Assembly (NCBI RefSeq): GCF_006351925.1
Contig: NZ_CP040924.1
Span: forward strand, 1,386,001 to 1,450,000
Origin: Clostridium thermarum
GTDB taxonomy: Bacteria > Bacillota > Clostridia > Clostridiales > Clostridiaceae
Reading direction: 5' to 3'
Length of the DNA stretch: 64,000 nt
Part shown: piece after piece, positions 9,387 to 21,923 of the stretch
Layout of the letters: every line of letters begins with the position of its first letter
How positions within the stretch are numbered: position 1 is the stretch's first letter
Program-made: the position numbers and the translations under genes
Notes under the pieces: model-generated
Databases searched by the model: none
The model's input: the letters and a program-made list of their open reading frames with translations, nothing else
What the model was told of the DNA's origin: nothing

Positions 9387-10469
9387 ATGGCAAAATATAA
9401 AATAATCATGACTGGTGGAGGGTCTGCGGGACACGTGACTCCCAATCTGGCTCTGATACCTAATCTGATAAAAGAAGGGTTTGAAGTACAGTATATAGGT
9501 ACCGCTGAGGGAATAGAAAGAAAGATAATCACAGAAGAAAAGATCAAGTACCATGTAATCTCCAGCGGAAAGCTGAGAAGATATTTTGACATAAAGAACT
9601 TTACTGACCCCTTCCGTGTGATAAAGGGGATCTTTGAAGCTGTGAACATAATAAAAAGGGAAAAGCCTGATGTAGTGTTTTCCAAGGGCGGCTTTGTGGC
9701 AGTACCAGTAGTTATAGGTGCTTTTCTGAATAGGGTACCGGTGGTTTCTCATGAATCGGATATTACTCCTGGACTAGCTAACAAATTGGCTCTTCCCTAT
9801 AGTACAAAAATATGCGTTACCTTTCCGGAAACCCTGCAGCATATAAAAGGCGGTAAAGGGGTGCTGACCGGCACACCCATAAGAAAAGCCCTGTTTAAAG
9901 GAAGTAAAATACGAGGTATGAAGTACTGTGGATTTTCTCATGGAAAACCGGTGCTTTTAATAATTGGTGGAAGCCTGGGTTCAAAAGTGATAAATGATAC
10001 CATAAGGAAGTGTCTAAAGAATTTACTCAATAAGTATCAGATAATACACATATGTGGTAAGGGCAATGTAGATAGTTCATTGAACGTTGAAGGCTATAAG
10101 CAGTTCGAGTATGTGAGTGACGGGCTGCCGGACCTATTAGCAGCTGCAGATGTGGTCATATCGAGAGCAGGAGCAAATGTTATATATGAACTATTGGCAC
10201 TTAAAAAACCAAATCTTTTAATCCCGCTGTCAAAGAAGTCCAGTCGAGGGGATCAGATTTTGAATGCGGAATCCTTCAGGAAAAAGGGCTACAGTATGGT
10301 ATTAGAAGAAGAAGACCTAAAAGAAGAATCACTGTTGAGCGATTTGGATACATTATATAAGGATAGATCTAAGTTTATTAATGCCATGGAAAAAAGTGAA
10401 TTACAAAACGCAGTAGAAAAAATAGTGGGTGTGATAATGGAGTCGATTAAGAAAAAAACAAAGATGTAA
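9387..10469 (+). CDS. murG: UDP-GlcNAc:lipid I N-acetylglucosaminyltransferase MurG
   Basis: 360 residues of a GT-B (GT28) enzyme. It attaches GlcNAc to undecaprenyl-PP-MurNAc-pentapeptide (lipid I) on the inner membrane face to give lipid II. Seen: N-terminal loop [15 protein letters not shown] (MurG G-loop), the acceptor-side [15 protein letters not shown] in place of the Gram-negative HEQN loop, and the C-terminal donor-binding segments GGSLGS and [25 protein letters not shown] 9387 is chosen over GTG 9378 because the GAGGTG ribosome site overlaps that GTG. It is outside a dcw cluster here, between an orphan kinase gene and a metallo-beta-lactamase gene 15 bases downstream. Confidence 0.93.
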   Translation: MAKYKIIMTGGGSAGHVTPNLALIPNLIKEGFEVQYIGTAEGIERKIITEEKIKYHVISSGKLRRYFDIKNFTDPFRVIKGIFEAVNIIKREKPDVVFSKGGFVAVPVVIGAFLNRVPVVSHESDITPGLANKLALPYSTKICVTFPETLQHIKGGKGVLTGTPIRKALFKGSKIRGMKYCGFSHGKPVLLIIGGSLGSKVINDTIRKCLKNLLNKYQIIHICGKGNVDSSLNVEGYKQFEYVSDGLPDLLAAADVVISRAGANVIYELLALKKPNLLIPLSKKSSRGDQILNAESFRKKGYSMVLEEEDLKEESLLSDLDTLYKDRSKFINAMEKSELQNAVEKIVGVIMESIKKKTKM

Positions 10470-10484
10470 GGGGGGAACTTTACC

Positions 10485-12011
10485 GTGAAGATAGAATTTA
10501 TGGGAGCGGCAGAATGTGTAACCGGTTCTTGCCATTTGATAAATGTATTGGGTAGAAAAATATTACTGGATTGCGGACTCTACGTTGGCAGTGATGAAGA
10601 GGAAGGTATAAATGAGATCTTTAGCTTTGACGCTGAGGAAATAGACTACGTGATTCTATCTCACGCTCATATAGATCACAGCGGACGAATACCTCTGTTG
10701 TACAAAAGAGGTTATAAAGGAAAGGTCTATTGTACAAAAGCTACTAAGGAGCTATCTGGTATAATGCTAAGAGATAGCGGAAATATAGCTGAAATGGAAG
10801 TTGAGTGGAAAAACAGAAAGAGAATGAGGGTAGGGCAGGATCCCATAGAGCCCCTATATACAGCTAAGGATGCAGAAGAGTGTATGGTGAACTTTGAAGG
10901 CTTTGACTATGATGAGAACATTCAATTATTTGAAGGCCTTAGGATAGTTTTTAAAGATTCGGGACACATACTGGGAGCTGCCATTGTAGAACTGTTTATC
11001 AAAGAGGATGATAAAACGGAGATTAAGCTGATTTACAGCGGAGACATAGGAAATTTGAATATTCCTATTATTAAAGATCCCACATATATAGAACATGCAG
11101 ACTATGTAATCATGGAAAGTACTTATGGCAACAGAATTCACCAAGATGTAAGAAACGAAATGGATCACCTGGTCAGTATCGTGAAGGATACCTTTAAAAG
11201 AGGGGGAAACGTAATAATTCCATCCTTTGCGGTTGGAAGAACCCAAGAGGTCTTATACGCCTTTAATAATTTTATAGAGAACAAAATATTGACGGGGGTT
11301 ACAGTCTATGTGGATAGTCCGCTGGCCCTGGAATCCACAAGGATTTTCCAAAGGTTCACCGATATTTATGATGAGGAAGCTAAAACCTTGGTGAAAAAGG
11401 GAGATGACCCCTTACATTTTGAAGGTCTTATCTTCACAAGGTCTTCAGAGGAGTCTACTAAGATAAACAGTGTAAAAAACGGAGCAGTTATCATTGCCTC
11501 CAGCGGCATGTGTGAAGCAGGAAGGATTAAGCACCATCTGAAGCATAACCTGTGGAGAAAGGAATGCTCTATAGTATTTGTAGGCTATCAGGCACCAGGA
11601 ACCATAGGAAGGGCTATTCTGGACGGAGCCAAGAAGGTTACCCTCTTTGGTGAAGAAGTTGCAGTAAATGCCAAGGTCTATTACCTTCATGGACTATCGG
11701 GACACGCAGATAAAAATGGCTTGCTAAAATGGCTTGGGGCTTTTAGAAAGAAGCCTAAAGAAATCATTCTGGTGCATGGAGACAAAGAAGTTTTAAAGAA
11801 CTTTCAACAGGACTTGCGGGATCAGGGTTACAATGCCTCAGTAGTGAAACTTGGTGAAAAAAGGTATATAAATATTGATAATAAGGTAAGCTACACTTTA
11901 GATAAACTGAAAAATGATCTCATAAGTTATATTAATTCCATTGATGACGATTATATTTCAAAGGACGAGGTACTTAGAAATATCGATAAAATATTAAATA
12001 AGATGAAATAA
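10485..12011 (+). CDS. beta-CASP metallo-beta-lactamase, predicted RNA-processing nuclease
   Basis: 508 residues. The metallo-beta-lactamase motif 2 is HAHIDH (H60, H62, D64, H65), motif 3 is DSGHILGA and motif 4 is YSGDIG. The beta-CASP part has the AVGRTQEVLY segment, SSGMCEAGRIKHHLKHNL (motif B region) and GLSGHADKNGL (motif C), ending with ILVHGD. This is the CPSF-100/73-like or archaeal-type YsiM family rather than RNase J, which has a different N-terminus. It probably acts as an endo- or exoribonuclease on RNA. The GTG start follows AAGGGGGG with 9 bases between. It is 15 bases after murG, so likely the same transcript. Substrate unknown. Confidence 0.85.
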   Translation: MKIEFMGAAECVTGSCHLINVLGRKILLDCGLYVGSDEEEGINEIFSFDAEEIDYVILSHAHIDHSGRIPLLYKRGYKGKVYCTKATKELSGIMLRDSGNIAEMEVEWKNRKRMRVGQDPIEPLYTAKDAEECMVNFEGFDYDENIQLFEGLRIVFKDSGHILGAAIVELFIKEDDKTEIKLIYSGDIGNLNIPIIKDPTYIEHADYVIMESTYGNRIHQDVRNEMDHLVSIVKDTFKRGGNVIIPSFAVGRTQEVLYAFNNFIENKILTGVTVYVDSPLALESTRIFQRFTDIYDEEAKTLVKKGDDPLHFEGLIFTRSSEESTKINSVKNGAVIIASSGMCEAGRIKHHLKHNLWRKECSIVFVGYQAPGTIGRAILDGAKKVTLFGEEVAVNAKVYYLHGLSGHADKNGLLKWLGAFRKKPKEIILVHGDKEVLKNFQQDLRDQGYNASVVKLGEKRYINIDNKVSYTLDKLKNDLISYINSIDDDYISKDEVLRNIDKILNKMK

Positions 12012-12019
12012 TTGGTGAA

Positions 12020-12070
12020 AAACGGTAATTATATGATTCTATTGGAATATATATTACCGTTTACTAATTT
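12020..12070 (+). terminator. probable terminator after the metallo-beta-lactamase gene
   Basis: A 10-bp perfect stem, AAACGGTAAT (12020-12029) with ATTACCGTTT (12053-12062), followed by ACTAATTTTG. The U-tract is interrupted and the loop is long, so it is a weak or modest terminator. Confidence 0.5.
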
Positions 12071-12079
12071 TGTTATCAG

Positions 12080-15684
<3,605 letters not shown>

Positions 15685-15687
15685 TAT

Positions 15688-15719
15688 AAAAGGCTTAGAG
15701 CTATGCTCTAGGCCTTTTT
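15688..15719 (+). terminator. Rho-independent terminator of the oxidoreductase gene
   Basis: Stem AAAAGGC-T-TAGAGC (15688-15701) with GCTCTA-G-GCCTTTT (15705-15718), one G-T pair, a three-base loop, then the T run. It lies 3 bases after the stop codon. Confidence 0.9.
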
Positions 15720-15900
15720 GCTTAGTAAATAGTGCGTACTAAGTAAGATAAAATTGACATTTGATAATTATAAATAAAAATTATTTTTTAAAAAATAATA
15801 AAAAACTCTTTTAATATTTGTCTATTAGGGGTAGAATTATACCATGAAGCTTAAAGGAGGTGAATTCGTATCTTATTAATTTATAGGATGCGGAGCTGGT

Positions 15901-16248
15901 ATGTTGTTTGATGAAAGATTACACGACGGATGTTGTGATGATGAAGGCTGTGGATGCGGACATGACCATGATCATGAGCATGATCATGAAGGTTGTGGCT
16001 GTGGACATGACCATGGTCCTATGATAGTTGATTTAGAGGACGAAGAAGGAAATGTTGTTTCCTGTGAAGTGGTTGATGGATTTGAATATAAAGACAATGA
16101 ATATGTATTAGTTCAGAATCCTGATGACGGCTCAGTTTATCTATTTAAGGTAGTAGGCGAGGGTGACGAAGGAGAATTAGTAGTTCCAGAGGACTCTGAG
16201 TTCGAAGAAGTTACAGCTTATTATCAAAGTCTATCTCAAGGAGAATAA
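15901..16248 (+). CDS. DUF1292 family protein with His/Cys-rich N-terminal tail
   Basis: 115 residues. The C-terminal part (about 40-105), with DLEDEEGNVVSCEVVDGFEY and LVQNPDDGSVYLFKVVGEG, is the acidic DUF1292 domain of Firmicutes, whose function is unknown. The first 40 residues are a metal-ligand-rich tail with two GCGCGHDH blocks and a HDHEHDHE run; I infer binding of a divalent metal such as zinc, nickel or copper. The chosen ATG has GGAG 5 bases before it. A much stronger ribosome site, AAAGGAGGTG (15853-15862), lies further upstream, in frame but with a TAA (15877-15879) between. It follows the 15721-15900 AT-rich gap, where no other gene is seen. Confidence 0.75.
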   Translation: MLFDERLHDGCCDDEGCGCGHDHDHEHDHEGCGCGHDHGPMIVDLEDEEGNVVSCEVVDGFEYKDNEYVLVQNPDDGSVYLFKVVGEGDEGELVVPEDSEFEEVTAYYQSLSQGE

Positions 16249-16250
16249 TT

Positions 16251-16275
16251 AAAAGGGCCTCAGGGCCTTTTTTTT
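16251..16275 (+). terminator. Rho-independent terminator after the DUF1292 gene
   Basis: AAAAGG-G-CC, loop TCA, GG-G-CCTTTTTTTT: a stem with one G-G mismatch and an eight-base T run, 3 bases after the stop codon. Confidence 0.8.
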
Positions 16276-16291
16276 ATAGGAGGATTTACCT

Positions 16292-16933
16292 GTGGTAAGG
16301 TTAGGAATTTTTGATATAGATTATACCATAACTAGCAAGGAAACGCTTGTAGAGTTTTATAAGTTCATGTTAAAGAAAAAGCCAAGGCTGTTAAAGCATT
16401 TACCTTCTACTTTAGGACATGGTCTCCTGTATGTAACCAAGAGAATTGAACTAAAGGAAGCTAAACAAGCGTTTTTATCCTTTGTAAGCGGTATTCATGA
16501 AGATGAAATGAATAAGTTGGTTAGTGAATTTTATGAAAAGAGGTTGTGCAAAATATTCTATAGTGATGCCATAGATATGATTAAAAAGCTCAAAGCTGAG
16601 GGGTGTCTGATCTATTTGATATCCGCCTCTGCCGAGTTCTACTTAAAGGAATTCTACAGAATTCCGGAGGTTGATATGGTAATAGGAACAAGATACAAGG
16701 TCAATGATAAGCTACATACGTGTACAATGGAGGGTGAAAATTGCAAAGGGGAGGAGAAGGTAAAAAGGTTAATGCAGGATTTACAAGAAAAAAAACTGGA
16801 TATAGACTTTAAAAACTCCTATATGTTTTCAGACTCCTTATCGGATTTACCAATGCTAAACTTAGTTGGTAATCCATATTTAATAAACTTTAAAAAAGGT
16901 CACGATAGTATAAAAATATTAAACTGGAAATAG
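16292..16933 (+). CDS. HAD superfamily (subfamily IB) phosphatase
   Basis: 213 residues. HAD motif I is FDIDYTIT with nucleophile D8 and acid/base D10; motif II is LISASAEF; motif IV is SDSLSDLPML. The helical cap between motif I and II (about 15-90) fits the IB group that includes SerB-like and other small-molecule phosphatases. Substrate is unknown. The GTG start is set by AGGAGG (16277-16282). The next gene begins 11 bases after the stop, so this and the aminotransferase gene are probably an operon; with that partner a role in an amino-acid or cofactor route is possible but unproven. Confidence 0.82.
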   Translation: MVRLGIFDIDYTITSKETLVEFYKFMLKKKPRLLKHLPSTLGHGLLYVTKRIELKEAKQAFLSFVSGIHEDEMNKLVSEFYEKRLCKIFYSDAIDMIKKLKAEGCLIYLISASAEFYLKEFYRIPEVDMVIGTRYKVNDKLHTCTMEGENCKGEEKVKRLMQDLQEKKLDIDFKNSYMFSDSLSDLPMLNLVGNPYLINFKKGHDSIKILNWK

Positions 16934-16944
16934 AGGTGTTAAGA

Positions 16945-17772
16945 ATGAATGAGTGTAACAGCAAGTTTTTGATAAAAAATGGAGAGGCTGTAAAAGGGGA
17001 AGAATTCTCCGATGAAGAAATCAAGATAGGAAGATCCATATATGAAGTCATAAGAGTTATTGACGGTGTACCTCTTTTTTTAGAACAGCATCTAGACAGG
17101 TTTCATAACACCGCAAGCTTAATAGGCGAGAATATGCTGCTCAGTGATGAAGAGATAAAAGTAAATATGAGAAAGCTGATAGAAGAGGAAAAAAGATTCA
17201 ACGGAAATATTAAGCTTGTATTCAACTACAGGGAGAACAAAAGAGATTATTATATATATTTTTTAAAACACACTTATCCTACAGCAGAGATGTATGCAGA
17301 GGGTGTGGATACAATACTTTATCATGGAGAACGTGCAAATCCCAATGCAAAGGTTATAAATGCAGACTTTAGGAAAAAGGTGGATGCAGCTATAGAGGGA
17401 TGTAAAGTATTTGAAGCTATCTTGGTAGACAGAGATGGTTATATAACAGAAGGAAGTAAATCAAACATATTTATGGTTCACAGTGGAAGAATAATTACTT
17501 CACCTGTGGAAGCAGTTTTGCCAGGTATAACAAGAAACATTATAATTGAGCTTATTGAAAACGCTGGTATACCTTTCTCAGAAGAAAGATATCACTTTGA
17601 AAAAATCGGAGCCCTGGAAGGACTATTTATTTCAGGTACTTCGCCAAAGGTATTGCCTATAAAAAGGGTAGATAATTATAACTTCGACTCAGCTGACCAT
17701 GAGCTGATAAAAAAAGTTAAAAAACTTTTTGACGAAAAAATTGCAAATTACATTTCAGAGAATAAACTTTAA
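16945..17772 (+). CDS. class IV aminotransferase (PLP fold type IV)
   Basis: 275 residues with the fold shared by branched-chain aminotransferase, D-alanine aminotransferase and aminodeoxychorismate lyase. Seen: RSIYEVIRVIDGVPLFLEQH at the N-terminus, a Lys pair in NADFRKKVDAA near residue 145 that should supply the PLP lysine, and the signature EGSKSNIFMVHSGRIITSP followed by VLPGITR. Length and the absence of a clear branched-chain signature make a 4-amino-4-deoxychorismate lyase (PabC) or D-amino acid aminotransferase equally possible. ATG 16945 has GAGGTG 6 bases upstream; GTG 16936 lies inside that ribosome site. It follows the HAD gene directly. Confidence 0.8.
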   Translation: MNECNSKFLIKNGEAVKGEEFSDEEIKIGRSIYEVIRVIDGVPLFLEQHLDRFHNTASLIGENMLLSDEEIKVNMRKLIEEEKRFNGNIKLVFNYRENKRDYYIYFLKHTYPTAEMYAEGVDTILYHGERANPNAKVINADFRKKVDAAIEGCKVFEAILVDRDGYITEGSKSNIFMVHSGRIITSPVEAVLPGITRNIIIELIENAGIPFSEERYHFEKIGALEGLFISGTSPKVLPIKRVDNYNFDSADHELIKKVKKLFDEKIANYISENKL

Positions 17773-17892
17773 TACTTTTTTAAAAATAACTTGAATAAAT
17801 ATCAAAAACTTATAAAATAAATTAAAGATAAATAGGAATTTGACGATAATTAAATATAGTTCAGTAATTATACAAAAAAATGTAATATTCTT

Positions 17893-17921
17893 TTGTTTAT
17901 TAGAGAAATTTTTGGTATACT
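17893..17921 (+). promoter_or_regulatory. sigma-A-type promoter for the fapA-che-fliMY operon
   Basis: TTGTTT (17893-17898), 17 bases, TATACT (17916-17921), in the AT-rich gap before fapA. The -10 is good and the -35 fair. The leader would be about 33 bases and ends with AAGGGGG at 17948-17954. Nothing else is visible in 17773-17892. Confidence 0.45.
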
Positions 17922-17960
17922 AATTCTAATAACACTTTGTTTTTACTAAGGGGGTATTTG

Positions 17961-19886
17961 ATGGGAGTTAGGACTTATAGAGGTAATTCTCTGGAAGAAT
18001 GTTTGAAATTAGCCTGCTCTGAAATGAATATATCTCAAGAGAAACTGGAATACAAAATCATCGAAGAAAAGAAGGGCATATTTAAGAAATCAGTAACTAT
18101 TTCCGTTGAAGAAATTGTGCGGCCTGTTGAAAATAAGAATGGCAAAGTCTTTGTTGTAGACGGCAAAGTCTATATTAAAGACCCCTTAGAAGGGGGAAGG
18201 CCTGCAACGGTACGAGCTGGACAAGGTGTCTGCTTAGTAGTTAACGGGGAGAGGGTAGAAAATACCGTTTCTGTTTATGCGAAGGATGAGATTTCCTGTC
18301 TTTTTGATGAAAATGAAAGCAAAAGACTTTTGGATATAAGCGTCAGCGAGGATAGGTTAGAAGCTTTTCTCACCATTAAATATATACCTTTAGTAAAGTA
18401 TCGGTTAAAAAATATTGATGAAACAGATAATGCTGTATTGGAAAAGGAAAGCTATGAAACCATAATGCCTCCGCAATTCACTGCAGATGAAATCAGAACT
18501 GAAATCTCAAAACTTGGAATTAAGTTTGGTATTCAGGAGGAGGAGTTAAGGCAGCATTTAAAGGCAAATACAGAAGAAAAATTTATCATAGCAAAGGGTA
18601 TACCGCCCATCCATGATGTTGAGGATATAATAAGTTACAAATTTCAAAACGGCAAGAACCAATTAAATGTAGATGATAACAATTACAAAAAAATTGACTA
18701 TAAGAATTTGAATCTTATCGCCTGTGTAAAAAAAGGCGATATAATTGCGGAAAGGGTACCCGGAACCACTGGTAAGAACGGAACCGATATCTATGGTAAC
18801 GTAGTGAAGAGAAGAGAAGCAAAGAAAAAACTCTTAAGAGTGGGAAACGGTTGTGAACTTAGGGATGAAAACACTGTAGTTGCTCTTATTGACGGAAGGC
18901 CCTGCGTAAAAAGCGGTGTGCTCCATGTAAATGAAAATTACGAAGTGCATGGGGATGTAAACATAAAAAACGGTAACGTAAAATTTGTCGGTGACGTAAA
19001 AGTTTATGGTAAGGTTCTAGAGGGTATGCTGGTGGAAGCCGGTGGTTCAGTTGAAATAGAAAACAGTGTAGAAAATGCAAGAGTCATAGCCTGTGGGGAT
19101 ATTGTCATAAAGGGCAATATCATTACATCTAAGATAGAGGCCGGAGGTAAGGACGTAATCAACCTGAGAAGGATTAATGAGTTGGAGGAATTTATTAAAC
19201 AAATAAAAGCTCTTGAAGATACTGTGGCTGAGATAAAGAAGTTTAACCTCTTAGGTTATAACAGATCAGATGGAGAAATTATAAAAATCCTATTGGAAAC
19301 TAAATTTAAGTTCATGACCAAAACCTGTATCAGTATAATAAAGGATTCAGTCTACGATGAAGCTGATGGGGTGAATAAAGTAATTTTGCTGATCAGAGGG
19401 ATGCTGGTAGGAACTTCTCCACTGTCTATAATAAATTATGGACAGCTTGAGGATTTGGTGGCAGCGGCTAGAGAAAAGGTTGAGGAACTTAAACAAAAAT
19501 TGGCTGTTCCTGTAAATCTGGTAATTCCCTATTGTCAAGATAGCAGTATAAGCAGTTCCGGCGACATTATCATCACCGGGATGGGAGAATATGTTTCTAA
19601 AATTACTGCCAATAATTCAGTTACTTTTGCACATGACAATGCTGTGGCAAGAGGCGGTGAAATTTATGCTGGTAAGGAAATCCGCTGTAAGACCGTTGGA
19701 AGCAATGGTGGAGTAGCAACAAGACTGGCTGTAGAGGAAGATGGGCACATATGGATAAATACTGCATATCAGAATACTATATTAGTAGTAGGCGGAAAAG
19801 AATGGGTCTTAGATATACCTTACAAAAATGTACATGCATTTCAAGGCAGCAATGGTGAACTGAATATCGAAAAGTTAAAGTTATAG
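17961..19886 (+). CDS. fapA: FapA (DUF342) family protein with Jag-type N-terminal domain
   Basis: 641 residues. Residues 1-50 (TYRGNSLEECLKLAC...KGIFKKSVTISV) look like the Jag/KhpB N-terminal domain. From about 130 the protein matches FapA/DUF342: a domain around 160-250, then a right-handed beta-helix of short repeats (VNENYEVHGDVNIKNGN, VKVYGKVLEGMLVEAGGSVEI), interrupted by a coiled coil at about 400-460 and resumed with SSGDIIITGMGEYVSKITA. The family is a polar or flagellar assembly factor in other bacteria. ATG 17961 is preceded by AAGGGGG; a TTG at 17937 lacks a ribosome site. First gene of the chemotaxis operon, 11 bases before cheW. Confidence 0.82.
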   Translation: MGVRTYRGNSLEECLKLACSEMNISQEKLEYKIIEEKKGIFKKSVTISVEEIVRPVENKNGKVFVVDGKVYIKDPLEGGRPATVRAGQGVCLVVNGERVENTVSVYAKDEISCLFDENESKRLLDISVSEDRLEAFLTIKYIPLVKYRLKNIDETDNAVLEKESYETIMPPQFTADEIRTEISKLGIKFGIQEEELRQHLKANTEEKFIIAKGIPPIHDVEDIISYKFQNGKNQLNVDDNNYKKIDYKNLNLIACVKKGDIIAERVPGTTGKNGTDIYGNVVKRREAKKKLLRVGNGCELRDENTVVALIDGRPCVKSGVLHVNENYEVHGDVNIKNGNVKFVGDVKVYGKVLEGMLVEAGGSVEIENSVENARVIACGDIVIKGNIITSKIEAGGKDVINLRRINELEEFIKQIKALEDTVAEIKKFNLLGYNRSDGEIIKILLETKFKFMTKTCISIIKDSVYDEADGVNKVILLIRGMLVGTSPLSIINYGQLEDLVAAAREKVEELKQKLAVPVNLVIPYCQDSSISSSGDIIITGMGEYVSKITANNSVTFAHDNAVARGGEIYAGKEIRCKTVGSNGGVATRLAVEEDGHIWINTAYQNTILVVGGKEWVLDIPYKNVHAFQGSNGELNIEKLKL

Positions 19887-19897
19887 GGGGGTAACAT

Positions 19898-20344
19898 ATG
19901 GATAAAGAAATTAAAATTTTGATTTTCTTGGTAAACGGTGAATATTATGCTACAGATATTATGGAGGTTGAACGAATAAGCAGTTATCAAACTCCCACTA
20001 AGCTACCTGATTCACCGGCCTTTATAGAGGGCGTAATCAATCATGAAGGCTATATACTGCCCATCATGAATCTGTATAAACGATTTAATTTAAATAATTC
20101 ATATATAGGACAAGAGTCCAAGATAATTGTAGCTAAAGAAAATAAGGGCAGAATAGGTATCATTGTTGATTTGGTTTCTGAAGTTAGGGATGTTAAATTA
20201 AGTGATATAGAACCGGCCCCGGAGGTTGTAGCTGGAATTTCTAAAAGGTATATAAAGGGTTTAATTAAGTTGGAAGATAAAATCGTTGTATTTTTAAATT
20301 TATCAACGATTTTAACGGAGGAAGAGAAGGAAGACTTACTGTAA
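19898..20344 (+). CDS. cheW: chemotaxis adaptor CheW (first copy)
   Basis: 148 residues forming one CheW domain (two small SH3-like barrels), with the conserved segments FLVNGEYYATDIMEVERI, LPDSPAFIEGVINHEGYILPIMNLYKRF, IGIIVDLVSEV and IKGLIKLEDKIVVFLNL. It links chemoreceptors to CheA in the membrane-proximal array. A run of six G (19887-19892) precedes ATG by 5 bases. Its neighbours are fapA and cheD. A second cheW lies at 25838, so the array has two adaptor types or this copy has a specialised partner. Confidence 0.93.
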   Translation: MDKEIKILIFLVNGEYYATDIMEVERISSYQTPTKLPDSPAFIEGVINHEGYILPIMNLYKRFNLNNSYIGQESKIIVAKENKGRIGIIVDLVSEVRDVKLSDIEPAPEVVAGISKRYIKGLIKLEDKIVVFLNLSTILTEEEKEDLL

Positions 20345-20354
20345 GGTGGATTAT

Positions 20355-20843
20355 ATGGAGATAAAAGAAATTAGAGTAGGCATAGCAGATTTGAATGTTG
20401 CAGCTTCTCCGGATAAGTTAATTACTGTTGGATTAGGTTCCTGTGTGGGAATTGCTCTTTATGACCAACAGCTTCGTATAGGTGGGTTAGCCCATATTAT
20501 GCTACCGGACAGCACACAATTTAATAATGTGACAAATCCTTTCAAATTTGCAGATCTTGCGGTGCCTTTGCTTTTGGAAAGACTGCAGAAAATGGGAGCA
20601 AATCCAAGAAATCTGAAGGCAAAAATTGCTGGTGGCGCTTCAATGTTTAGCTTTTCTGATAAGAGCATGATCATGGATATTGGCGCCAGAAATTGCAGTG
20701 CTGTGAAAACAGCTTTACAAAAATTAAATATTCCCCTTTTGGCGGAAGATGTAGGCGGTAACAGAGGTAGAACTATGATATTGAATACACATAGCGGATT
20801 GGTTCAAATTAGGACGGTGGGACTACCGGCAGCAGAGATATGA
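20355..20843 (+). CDS. cheD: chemoreceptor glutamine deamidase CheD
   Basis: 162 residues. The catalytic triad of CheD is visible as T24, C30 (VGLGSCVGIALYD) and H47 (GGLAHIMLP), spaced exactly as in the Thermotoga enzyme. It converts specific glutamines of methyl-accepting chemoreceptors to glutamate and, with CheC, tunes receptor activity. The start at ATG 20355 is 5 bases after AAGGTGG; a GTG at 20346 lies inside that site. The stop is 13 bases before the preferred cheB start. Presence of both cheD and cheC indicates the Bacillus-type adaptation system. Confidence 0.94.
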   Translation: MEIKEIRVGIADLNVAASPDKLITVGLGSCVGIALYDQQLRIGGLAHIMLPDSTQFNNVTNPFKFADLAVPLLLERLQKMGANPRNLKAKIAGGASMFSFSDKSMIMDIGARNCSAVKTALQKLNIPLLAEDVGGNRGRTMILNTHSGLVQIRTVGLPAAEI

Positions 20844-20856
20844 TGGGGGGATGAAT

Positions 20857-21912
20857 TTGATTAAGGTATTAGTAGTAGACGACTCAGCTTTGATGAGAAA
20901 AATTATATCGGATATGATAAATTCGCAGGCAGATATGAAAGTTGTTGACACTGCAAGAAACGGTGAAGATTTACTTAGTAAGGTTCAAAAAGTTCAGCCC
21001 GACGTTATAACTTTAGATGTAGAAATGCCTATCATGGGAGGCATACAGGCATTACAGGAATTAAAGCGAAGAAACATAGATATACCGGTAATTGTACTCA
21101 GTAGTGTGTCTTCTAGAGATACATCTTCTACCATGGAGTGTTTAGAAGCTGGGGCTTTTGATTTTATATCTAAGCCCTCAGGACAAATAAGCTTAGACAT
21201 TGATAAGGTAAAGGGTAATCTTATAGAGAGAATTAAACTTGCATTTGATAAGGGCAAGAGACTTTCTTTTGAAGGTAATAAATATGCTGGGTCACCTAAT
21301 GGCCTTGAAAAAAATAAAAGAAGGATAGATAAAAAAACAGTAAGGATTAGGCCGGAAGCTGTAGTTATAGGAGCTTCTACCGGCGGACCCAAAGCTTTGT
21401 ATACAGTGATAACTGCCTTACCTGCAAATATAGGAGTACCAATATTCGTGGTACAGCATATGCCGGCAGGGTTTACAAAGGCTTTTGCAGATAGATTAAA
21501 CGCCAATAGCGATCTTACTGTAGTTGAAGCAGGAAATGGTCAGTATATAGAAAAGAATACTGTATATGTGGCCCCTGGCGGATTTCACATGGAGCTAACA
21601 AGGGATAAGAGGATAGAGCTTAACAAAGAACCGGCAATATGGGGGGTTAGGCCTGCAGTGGACAAATTATTTATGACTGCAGCTGAAGTTTATGGATCTA
21701 ACTTAGTAAGCATAGTTCTTACAGGTATGGGAAGAGATGGAGCTGCCGGTACTGTAGAGATAAAGAAAAAAGGTGGAATAACTATATCGGAAGATGAAAG
21801 TACGTGTACAATATATGGCATGCCTAAGGCAGCCTATGAGACAGGTATGGTGGATGAAGTTCTTCCCCTTGGAGAAATACCGGCAGAAATTGTGACATTA
21901 GTTATGGGATAG
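20857..21912 (+). CDS. cheB: chemotaxis protein-glutamate methylesterase CheB
   Basis: 351 residues from TTG 20857. Receiver domain 1-120 has D54 (ITLDVEMPIMGG), the acidic pair at D8-D9 and K107. The methylesterase domain 165-351 has catalytic S174 (GASTGGPKAL), H201 (VQHMPAGF) and D294 (GMGRDGAAG). It removes methyl groups from receptor glutamates when phosphorylated by CheA. Start choice: ATG 20851 directly abuts the GGGGGG ribosome site (20845-20850), leaving no spacing, while the in-frame TTG two codons later has the usual 6 bases and begins with the normal IKVLVVDDS. ATG use would add two residues. Confidence 0.93.
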   Translation: MIKVLVVDDSALMRKIISDMINSQADMKVVDTARNGEDLLSKVQKVQPDVITLDVEMPIMGGIQALQELKRRNIDIPVIVLSSVSSRDTSSTMECLEAGAFDFISKPSGQISLDIDKVKGNLIERIKLAFDKGKRLSFEGNKYAGSPNGLEKNKRRIDKKTVRIRPEAVVIGASTGGPKALYTVITALPANIGVPIFVVQHMPAGFTKAFADRLNANSDLTVVEAGNGQYIEKNTVYVAPGGFHMELTRDKRIELNKEPAIWGVRPAVDKLFMTAAEVYGSNLVSIVLTGMGRDGAAGTVEIKKKGGITISEDESTCTIYGMPKAAYETGMVDEVLPLGEIPAEIVTLVMG

Positions 21913-21923
21913 CGGAGGTAATA

